From Desulfuromonas sp. (GTDB taxonomy: Bacteria; Desulfobacterota; Desulfuromonadia; Desulfuromonadales; SZUA-401): 8,636 nt of DNA. Positions within the stretch are counted from its first letter, which is position 1; each line of letters opens with the position of its first letter. Below the pieces are notes generated by a model, which did not search any database, had not been told where the DNA came from, and saw nothing but the letters and a program-made list of their open reading frames with translations. The stretch lies in contig PKUI01000214.1 of NCBI GenBank assembly GCA_002869605.1, positions 1 to 8,636 on the forward strand, read 5' to 3'. The translations under genes and the position numbers were made by a program. Below are positions 1-4,813 of the stretch, piece by piece.

Positions 1-30
1 AGCCGGGTTTTGCCGGCAGGCTTATGGAAT

Positions 31-62
31 AAAAAAGCACACCCGCAGGGGTGTGCTTTTTT
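31..62. terminator. Bidirectional intrinsic terminator
   Basis: A perfect 14-bp inverted repeat (31-44 with 49-62) flanks a GCAG loop. The stem has a GC-rich core and begins with six A and ends with six T, so it forms a hairpin plus U-tract on either strand. On the minus strand it lies 34 bases beyond the stop of the small exported-protein gene. On the plus strand it would end a gene lying before the window; one plus frame closes with TAA at 30-32, right at the stem base. A shared terminator between convergent genes is the simplest reading. Confidence 0.88.
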
Positions 63-95
63 GTTGTTGAAGCGAATGATCTGAAAAGGGAATGA

Positions 96-545
96 TTAGT
101 TAACCGTATAGTCGAGCGTGGTAACCCCTTCGTAGCCCTGGGACTTCTCCTGCTCGACAACCACCTTCCAGGCGCCCGACTTGTCGGTGGGAAGAGGGAT
201 CCAGGTGCGGTAGCCGATGCTGTCCTTCATGGTGACTTCACTGGTCAGCAGGGTGCGCCCTTTGCGCTGGAACTGGATGAACAGGTTGCTCACGACAGGC
301 TTGGGGACCATGAAGTTCATCCACAGAAAAGCTTCGGCGCCGTTAGCGACGGTTTGCGGGTCGAGCGGGTTAATGCATTCGGTGTCCTGGATGCTGGAGC
401 AGAAGTTGTGCTCAAGCAGGACGACTTCTGAGCCGGTGAGGTAATAATCGAGGACGCTCTTGGCTGTGGCGCCGTCAGGTTTGGCCATGGCAAAGCTGGG
501 GAGTAAAATCATCAGGGCAAGCAGTAACAGGGACTTCTTCATCAT
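96..545 (-). CDS. Small exported protein of unknown function
   Basis: This 149-residue protein is not recognised with confidence. It opens with a clear Sec signal peptide: Lys-Lys at 3-4, a Leu-rich core at about 5-16, and a likely cleavage after Ala-Met-Ala at residue 21. The mature part of about 128 residues has no further membrane segment and no lipobox, so it is probably periplasmic. It carries two cysteines (49 and 57) that could form a disulfide. The C-terminal half alternates hydrophobic and polar residues with Trp at spaced positions, as expected for a beta-sandwich; the ending recalls DUF2914-type domains, but this is a weak impression. AGGAGG lies 5 nt before the first ATG and 8 nt before an adjacent second ATG, so the start may be one codon later. 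It has its own leader and terminator and lies 261 bp beyond hypE, so it is probably a separate transcript. Any link to the hydrogenase is unproven. Confidence 0.8.
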   Translation of the reverse strand: MMKKSLLLLALMILLPSFAMAKPDGATAKSVLDYYLTGSEVVLLEHNFCSSIQDTECINPLDPQTVANGAEAFLWMNFMVPKPVVSNLFIQFQRKGRTLLTSEVTMKDSIGYRTWIPLPTDKSGAWKVVVEQEKSQGYEGVTTLDYTVN

Positions 546-591
546 CGGATCCTCCTGGGAGATTGGAATTCAATTCGAACAGGTACCTGCG

Positions 592-607
592 TGCAAAAGT
601 CAAACCG
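592..607 (-). promoter_or_regulatory. Possible sigma-54 promoter of the small exported protein
   Basis: On the minus strand there is a GG doublet (606-605), exactly ten bases, then GC (594-593). The -12 half reads TTGCA, as in the sigma-54 consensus. The -24 half is poor beyond the GG (CGGTTTG against TGGCACG). A start about 12 bases on would give a leader of roughly 36 nt before the gene at 545, with the AGGAGG inside it. A weak sigma-70 reading overlaps it (TTTGAC as a -35), but no good -10 follows. The call is tentative. Confidence 0.3.
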
Positions 608-806
608 AATCGCAGGGAATAAACACGGCGCTGACTGTGGGGAGCAGACCTCGCCGGCCATGGAGAAAAATAGCACGAAATATTGAGGTGTTGAAGAGAA
701 AGATCAAAAAAAGAGGAGTTTTCACGCCTCACGGAGGCGAAGGCGTTTTCGCAACCGGCAGGGGGAAACCGTAAAATAACGTGGTCATCTCGCGACCCGA
801 GTGGTT

Positions 807-1820
807 TCAGCAGATACGCGGCAACTGCTCACCGGCGAGCATTTCGATGGCGCGCTTGCCACCAATGGCGGTGCGCATGAAGACCTTGCCGTCGCTGTTG
901 TCGGTGACTTCTCCGATGATGGCGGCATCGCGACCGGCCGGGTGGGAACGCATCGCCGCGAGGACCTCGTCTGCAGACTCCGGGGCGACAATCGCCAACA
1001 GCTTCCCTTCGTTGGCGACAAACAGCGGGTCGAGGCCGAGGACAGCGCAGGCACCACCGACCGCTTCATGGATCGGCAAGGCTGTCTCTTCGAGGGTGAT
1101 GTCCACCTGCGACTGCAGGGCGATCTCCTTAATGGTGGTCGCAACCCCGCCGCGGGTCGGGTCGCGCAGTACATGCAAGCGCTCCTGGGTGCAGGCCATG
1201 ATCGCTTCGACCAGGCCGTTAAGCGCGGCGCTGTCGGTGCGGATGTCGGCTTCGAGTTCGAGCCCCTCGCGTGAGGCGAGCACCGCCATGCCGTGGTCGC
1301 CGATGGTGCCGTTGATCAGCACCTTGTCGCCGATCTGGGCGCGGTTGCCGCCGATCTTGAGGTTGTGCTCGATCACGCCGACCCCGGCGGTGTTGATGAA
1401 GATCTTGTCCCCCTTGCCGTGCGGCACCACCTTGGTGTCGCCGGTGACGATGCGCACATCGGCTTTTTCGGCGGCCAGTTTCATCGATGTGAGTACGGTT
1501 CTAAGTTCATCGATGGCCAACCCTTCTTCGAGGATCAGACCTACGGAGATGTAGAGCGGACGCGCACCGGCCATCGCCAGGTCGTTGACCGTGCCGTGAA
1601 TGGCGAGATCGCCGATGTTGCCGCCAGGGAAAATGATCGGGTCGACCACGTAGGAGTCGGTGGTGAAGGCGATCCTCCCCTCCGGTTGCGGTAACACCGC
1701 CGCATCGTTCTGTTCCCCCTGGGGGATGCCGGAGAGCGTGGGTATGATCAGCTCGTCGAGCAGCTGGTGGCTGAGTTTGCCGCCGCTGCCGTGGCCGAGG
1801 AGGATGACGTCGGATCTCAT
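807..1820 (-). CDS. hypE: HypE, thiocarboxamide dehydratase (hydrogenase cyanide-ligand synthesis)
   Basis: HypE is cytoplasmic. It uses ATP to dehydrate the carbamoyl group that HypF loads on its C-terminal cysteine, giving a thiocyanate that donates CN to iron on the HypC-HypD complex. Visible family marks are HGSGGK (10-15), QNDAA (37-41), GDTK (127-130), DPTRGG (220-225) and the terminal Pro-Arg-Ile-Cys with Cys337 as last residue. The length of 337 is normal. I chose the ATG at 1820 because AGAAAGGT lies just upstream; an in-frame ATG at 1844 adds eight residues without a Shine-Dalgarno sequence. It is the last gene of the hyp cluster, but unlike the others it is separated from its upstream neighbour, by 375 bp of hairpin-rich sequence, so translational coupling to hypD is lost. 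No convincing promoter of its own was found. HypF, its obligate partner, is not in the window. Confidence 0.96.
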   Translation of the reverse strand: MRSDVILLGHGSGGKLSHQLLDELIIPTLSGIPQGEQNDAAVLPQPEGRIAFTTDSYVVDPIIFPGGNIGDLAIHGTVNDLAMAGARPLYISVGLILEEGLAIDELRTVLTSMKLAAEKADVRIVTGDTKVVPHGKGDKIFINTAGVGVIEHNLKIGGNRAQIGDKVLINGTIGDHGMAVLASREGLELEADIRTDSAALNGLVEAIMACTQERLHVLRDPTRGGVATTIKEIALQSQVDITLEETALPIHEAVGGACAVLGLDPLFVANEGKLLAIVAPESADEVLAAMRSHPAGRDAAIIGEVTDNSDGKVFMRTAIGGKRAIEMLAGEQLPRIC

Positions 1821-1888
1821 ATCGAAAGACCTTTCTGATCTCATGGCAAATAATTCGCAAACCCAGGGGTTGCGTCCCCTGACGACGC

Positions 1889-1920
1889 CCTACTCTTTTG
1901 TTACGCCACAAAAGAGTAGG
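1889..1920. repeat. Perfect 13-bp inverted repeat
   Basis: Bases 1889-1901 and 1908-1920 are exact reverse complements around the 6-base loop TACGCC. It is the most regular structure in the hypD-hypE gap and sits toward the hypE side. On the hyp transcript it would form a stable hairpin about 70 nt before the hypE start. No U-tract follows on the minus strand, so it is not a simple terminator; it may define one edge of the repeat. Confidence 0.85.
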
Positions 1921-1923
1921 CAG

Positions 1924-1949
1924 AAAAAGGCGCCCGGGCTTCTTGCCCG
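1924..1949 (-). terminator. Possible attenuator-like hairpin before hypE
   Basis: Read on the hyp coding strand, CGGGC-AAGAA-GCCCG (1949-1935) forms a GC-rich hairpin. It is followed by GGCGCC and then five T (1928-1924). The 6-base gap between stem and T-run makes this an imperfect intrinsic terminator, but neighbouring GC stems could extend it. If active, it would lower hypE expression relative to hypABCD. Confidence 0.3.
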
Positions 1950-2096
1950 CCCAAGGGCGGCGGGTGCCCTGCGCAACAACGCCTCCCGCCGGGCCTTCGC
2001 CATTCGCTGCTCCGGCGGCGTCACACGGGAAAGGAAGAGCCTTTGCCTGTTCCACTGCCTTTACGGGGCCCCGTGCGCAGTCACCGAGTGTCGGGA

Positions 2097-2150
2097 TTTT
2101 AATCTTGCCGTTTGGCGAGCATGCGAGCCGGCAGGATTAAAACTGCCGGC
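2097..2150. repeat. Mutually exclusive stem-loops in the hypD-hypE gap
   Basis: Bases 2097-2110 pair with 2129-2142 over 14 bp with one G-U pair. Bases 2127-2134 pair perfectly over 8 bp with 2143-2150 around the loop GATTAAAA. The two pairings share 2129-2134, so only one can form at a time. The TTTTAATC/GATTAAAA arms stand out against the GC-rich surroundings. They lie about 45 nt after the hypD stop on the transcript. They could be part of the repeat's own fold, an mRNA-end stabiliser or a processing site; the sequence alone does not decide. Confidence 0.6.
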
Positions 2151-2195
2151 CAGCGAGGGCACCCCGGCGGTTAAGGTTTTCAGAAAAGGTTGCGC

Positions 2196-3290
2196 TTACT
2201 CGGTTCCGTACTTGTACTCCGCCGCGCAGGTCCCCTCGCTCGAAACCATGCAGGCGCCGACCGGATCTTCGGGGGTGCAGACGCTGCGGAACAGCTTGCA
2301 GTCGCGCGGCGAGACTTTCCCTTTGAGGATTTCACCGCACTGGCAGCCGGCGTGCTCACGGGGCTCTTCCACTTCGACCGGGAGGGCCAGGGATGCGTCG
2401 AAAGATGCGAATGCGGAACGAATCCGCAGGCCACTGCCGGGGATATCGCCGATGCCGCGCCAGCGGGCATCGCACGGCTCGAAGACCTGTTCGATCAAGG
2501 CTTGCCCCTTGGGGTTGCCATCGGCCTTGACCACTCGGCGGTATTGGGTTTCGATTTTGGCTTCGCCGGCAACGACCTGGCGCGCCAGCATCAGCACCCC
2601 CTGTAGCACGTCGAGCGGTTCGAAGCCGGTCACCACGCATGGCACCTTGAACTGGTCGACCAGCGGCTGGTAGGCGTTGGAGCCGATGATCGCCGAGACA
2701 TGCGCCGGGCAGAGGTAGCCGTCGACCTGAAGCTCCGGGTCGCCGGCGAGTGCCGCCATCGGTCCCGGCATGGTCTTGTGGGCGGTGAGAACAAAGAAGT
2801 TGCGCAATTTTTTCGCTTGGGCGGTGACGATTGCCCCGGCCACCGTGGGGGTGGTGGTCTCGAAGCCGACTCCGAGAAAGACCACGCTCTTGTCGGGGTG
2901 TTTTTCGGCTAGGGAAACGGCGTCAAGCGGCGAGTAGACGATCTTGAGGGACGCGCCCTTGGCCTGCTCGCGCAGCAGGCTGCTCGATGAGCCGGGGACG
3001 CGCACCATGTCGCCGAAGGTGGCGATGATGGTGTCGGGGCGACGGGCCAGGGCCACGGCATGGTCGACATAGCCGACCGGGGTGACGCAGACCGGGCAAC
3101 CGGGTCCGGAGATCAGGCGGACCTGCTCCGGGAGCAGGGCACGGATGCCGTGCTGGTAGATCGCCATGGTGTGCGTGCCGCACACCTCCATCAGGGTCAT
3201 CTGCCCGGTAAAGTCAGAGATGGTCTGTTCGATCGCCTGCAGCTGGAGTCGGGCCAGCTCCGGGTCGCGGAATTCGACGGTGTACTTCAT
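2196..3290 (-). CDS. hypD: HypD, Fe-S scaffold for Fe(CN)2CO assembly
   Basis: HypD is a cytoplasmic iron-sulfur protein that, with HypC, holds the iron while two CN and one CO are attached before transfer to the hydrogenase large subunit. The 364-residue length is normal. The key motifs are intact: CGTHT with Cys37, GPGCPVC with Cys65 and Cys68 (the redox and iron site), GFETTTP near the middle, and a Cys-rich C-terminal part (Cys316, 318, 331, 338, 347, 355) that supplies the [4Fe-4S] ligands. The start ATG at 3290 overlaps the hypC stop by four bases (ATGA), and no strong separate ribosome site is seen, so it is probably translationally coupled to hypC, its partner in the complex. Downstream, the operon is interrupted by a hairpin-rich spacer before hypE. 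Confidence 0.97.
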   Translation of the reverse strand: MKYTVEFRDPELARLQLQAIEQTISDFTGQMTLMEVCGTHTMAIYQHGIRALLPEQVRLISGPGCPVCVTPVGYVDHAVALARRPDTIIATFGDMVRVPGSSSSLLREQAKGASLKIVYSPLDAVSLAEKHPDKSVVFLGVGFETTTPTVAGAIVTAQAKKLRNFFVLTAHKTMPGPMAALAGDPELQVDGYLCPAHVSAIIGSNAYQPLVDQFKVPCVVTGFEPLDVLQGVLMLARQVVAGEAKIETQYRRVVKADGNPKGQALIEQVFEPCDARWRGIGDIPGSGLRIRSAFASFDASLALPVEVEEPREHAGCQCGEILKGKVSPRDCKLFRSVCTPEDPVGACMVSSEGTCAAEYKYGTE

Positions 3291-3517
3291 TCCACCGACA
3301 GTCCGGCGTCGAGCGCGGCGCGCAGCGCCTTGAGGGTTTCCTCGGCTTCACCGGGGTCCAGTTTTTCGATTGCGAAGCCGGCGTGGATCAGCACGAAATC
3401 ACCGACCTCAACGCCATCGAGCATCATCAGGCTCGCTTCGCGTTTTACGCCGTCAATTTCACACATGGCGACGTCGTTTTCGATTGTTTTGACTTCCATT
3501 GGGACGCCGAGACACAT
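3287..3517 (-). CDS. hypC: HypC, hydrogenase maturation chaperone
   Basis: HypC is a small chaperone that carries the Fe(CN)2CO unit with HypD and delivers it to the immature large subunit. The 76-residue protein begins with the family signature Met-Cys-Leu-Gly-Val-Pro; Cys2, exposed after removal of Met1, is the essential iron/HypD-contact residue. The body fits the family's OB-like beta fold followed by a C-terminal helix. The start at 3517 is fixed by this motif and by AAGGAG 8 nt upstream (3526-3531); the same frame stays open further upstream only as a shadow of hypB. It lies 14 nt after hypB and overlaps hypD by 4 nt. Only one HypC-type gene is present, so it probably serves the hydrogenase encoded here. 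Confidence 0.96.
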   Translation of the reverse strand: MCLGVPMEVKTIENDVAMCEIDGVKREASLMMLDGVEVGDFVLIHAGFAIEKLDPGEAEETLKALRAALDAGLSVE

Positions 3518-3531
3518 GGTCGCTGCTCCTT

Positions 3532-4266
3532 TTACTTGCTGATCGTGGCGACGCCGTCGCGCAGCCATGCGTACCAGGCCTCGATCCCCTCGCCGCTGTG
3601 GCAGGAGAGCTCGAAGATGGTCAGCTTCGGGTTGACCTGCAGGGCAAACTCGCGGCACTTGGCGACATCGAAGCGCAGGTGCGGCAGCAGGTCGATCTTG
3701 TTGATGATCATGATTTCGGCGGCCTGGAACATCTGCGGGTACTTGAGCGGCTTGTCCTCCCCTTCGGTGACCGATAGCACCGCGACCTTGCATTGCTCGC
3801 CGAGGTCGAAGGCGGCCGGACAGACCAGGTTGCCGACGTTTTCGATCATCAGCACATCGGTGGTGGTGAGGTCGAATCCCTCGACCCCGTGGCCGACCAT
3901 GTGCGCGTCGAGGTGGCAGCCGGCGCCGGTATTGATCTGCTTGACCGGCACCCCGGTGGCGGCGATACGGTCGGCGTCGTTGGCGGTCTGCTGGTCTCCT
4001 TCGAGGACCGCGAAACCGAGCTCCTCCTTCAGGTCGCCGAGGGTGCGCTCGAGTAGCGAGGTTTTCCCCGAGCCGGGAGAACTGACCAGGTTCAGCGCCA
4101 GCAGGCCGTGCTTGTGGAACAGTGCGCGGTTGTTATTGGCGAGGCGGTTGTTCTTGCTCAGGATGTCTTCTTCGATGCGCAGGGTTTTGCCGTTCTGGCC
4201 ATGCTCGTGGTCATGGTGATGGTGATGCCCCTGGGCGGTCGGTTCGCAGCCGCAATCGATACACAT
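3532..4266 (-). CDS. hypB: HypB, GTPase and nickel donor for hydrogenase maturation
   Basis: HypB is a cytoplasmic SIMIBI-class GTPase that inserts nickel into the large subunit with HypA. In order it shows an N-terminal Cys-x2-Cys-Gly-Cys nickel site (Cys2, 5, 7), a His-rich stretch at 14-22, a P-loop SSPGSGKT (62-69), the G-domain metal ligands Cys117-His118 and Cys149, and the guanine-specifying NKID (189-192). Having both the CxxCxC site and the His-rich stretch means it could both hand over and store nickel. At 244 residues it is shorter than HypB forms with long His tracts and close to standard. The start at 4266 lies one base after the hypA stop, with GGAG 10 nt upstream inside hypA, so expression is coupled to hypA. 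Confidence 0.97.
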   Translation of the reverse strand: MCIDCGCEPTAQGHHHHHDHEHGQNGKTLRIEEDILSKNNRLANNNRALFHKHGLLALNLVSSPGSGKTSLLERTLGDLKEELGFAVLEGDQQTANDADRIAATGVPVKQINTGAGCHLDAHMVGHGVEGFDLTTTDVLMIENVGNLVCPAAFDLGEQCKVAVLSVTEGEDKPLKYPQMFQAAEIMIINKIDLLPHLRFDVAKCREFALQVNPKLTIFELSCHSGEGIEAWYAWLRDGVATISK

Positions 4267-4267
4267 T

Positions 4268-4609
4268 TTAGTCGATCTCCACTTCGGTCAGTCGCAGCTC
4301 TTCGCCCTGAATACGTTCGAGCTGGTAGCTCTCGCAGTGGGCGCAGCTGAAGGTGTAGTTGTCGAGTTCGGTCTCGTTGCCGCAGTCAAGGCAACGTCCT
4401 TTGCCGGGGATGCGGATGATGTTGAGGGTGGCCCCTTCGGCCATGGTCCCCCGGCTTACCGCCTCGAAGCAGAATTCCACCGCGTCGGCAACCACCCCCG
4501 AAAGGCCACCGATTTCAATGGTCAGGCTGGTAATCTTCTTGGCGCCGGCCTGGTGGGCGTTGTCAACGGCGATTTCAAGAATGCTCTGGGTGATACCTAC
4601 TTCGTGCAC
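4268..4609 (-). CDS. hypA: HypA, nickel chaperone (GTG start)
   Basis: HypA is a small zinc-containing chaperone that binds nickel at its N-terminus and acts with HypB. I place the start at the GTG at 4609 rather than the in-frame ATG at 4621. The GTG gives Met-His-Glu at residues 1-3, the conserved nickel site, where His2 must be second. GAGGG lies 5 nt before it, and the resulting 113 residues match the family; the ATG has no Shine-Dalgarno and would bury His2 at position 6. The zinc site is complete: Cys73-x2-Cys76 and Cys89-x2-Cys92. It is the first gene of the hyp operon, divergent from the sigma-54 regulator. A possible -10 (TATAAC, minus strand, 4694-4689) has no matching -35, so transcription may need an activator. 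Confidence 0.95.
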   Translation of the reverse strand: MHEVGITQSILEIAVDNAHQAGAKKITSLTIEIGGLSGVVADAVEFCFEAVSRGTMAEGATLNIIRIPGKGRCLDCGNETELDNYTFSCAHCESYQLERIQGEELRLTEVEID

Positions 4610-4735
4610 GGTTTCCCTCATCGTGGTAATGGCAGAAAGATCACTGTAGTGCGAGGCGTTTACAAAATCAAGAGCTCGAGGCGTATACGTTATACAGGTG
4701 GGGTTTTATGCGCCGCTTCAGGCGGTTAGCTTTAG

Positions 4736-4759
4736 CGGTGTGCAATAATATTTGCACCG
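4736..4759. promoter_or_regulatory. Candidate operator in the hypA/regulator divergent region
   Basis: GTGCAA (4740-4745) and TTGCAC (4752-4757) form a perfect inverted repeat around six A/T bases. An outer CGGTG/CACCG pair (4736-4740, 4755-4759) adds further symmetry. This is typical of a dimeric regulator site. It lies between the hypA start (4609) and the regulator start (4814). A weak sigma-70 promoter for the regulator can be drawn with its -35 (TTGCAC, 4752-4757) inside the repeat and a -10 at TATGTT (4776-4781), spacing 18, which would allow autoregulation. Further GTGC/GCAC half-sites lie at 4793-4800. Which protein binds is unknown. Confidence 0.45.
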
Positions 4760-4813
4760 GTATCTGCCTCTCTGTTATGTTCACGCAACTTTGCACAGTG
4801 CCTAACTAAGGAT

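Larger units (their letters stand above)
1864..2170. repeat. Hairpin-dense, probably dispersed non-coding repeat between hypD and hypE
   Basis: The 375-bp gap between hypD and hypE has no credible gene but is packed with symmetry. It holds a 6-bp stem at 1864-1881, a perfect 13-bp stem with TACGCC loop at 1889-1920, CCGCCC/GGGCGG at 1947-1960, CCGCCGG/CCGGCGG at 1986-2018, a 12-bp palindrome at 2063-2074, a 14-bp stem (one G-U) at 2097-2142, and a 9-bp long-range match of 1962-1970 with 2156-2164. The layout (an A/T-rich CTTTTGT/ACAAAAG stem followed by GC-rich arms) resembles intergenic elements I recall scattered through many proteobacterial genomes and often mis-called as short Arg/Pro/Gly-rich proteins. 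That family match is from memory, not a search. The edges are approximate. It looks inserted into a once-compact hyp operon. Confidence 0.65.

Noticed and set aside
1..32. Possible 3' end of a plus-strand gene closing with TAA at 30-32
   Set aside because: Only about nine codons are visible, with no recognisable content. It is suggested only by the adjoining bidirectional terminator.
706..746. Possible terminator for the hyp operon: hairpin CGCCTC-ACG-GAGGCG (725-739) with a T7 run on the minus strand (712-706)
   Set aside because: Twelve bases separate the stem from the T-run, too far for a standard intrinsic terminator. The operon end remains undefined.
700..806. Riboswitch-like fold in the space after hypE
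   Set aside because: A few short stems are present, but no core of a known riboswitch class (c-di-GMP, cobalamin, molybdenum cofactor) could be matched, and the position downstream of the operon does not suit one.
1507..2055. Minus-strand open frame of 182 codons running from the hypD-hypE gap into hypE
   Set aside because: It is out of frame with hypE, is rich in Arg, Pro, Gly and Ala, has no ribosome site, and its upstream part is the hairpin-rich repeat. It is best read as a spurious frame over GC-rich DNA.
1864..2170. CRISPR array or insertion sequence in the hypD-hypE gap
   Set aside because: There are no regularly spaced direct repeats, no transposase frame, and no terminal inverted repeat pair with a target duplication that I could recognise.
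1660..2673. Plus-strand 337-codon open frame across hypE, the gap and hypD
   Set aside because: It runs antisense through two certain genes and reads low-complexity residues in the gap; no start signal or family resemblance.
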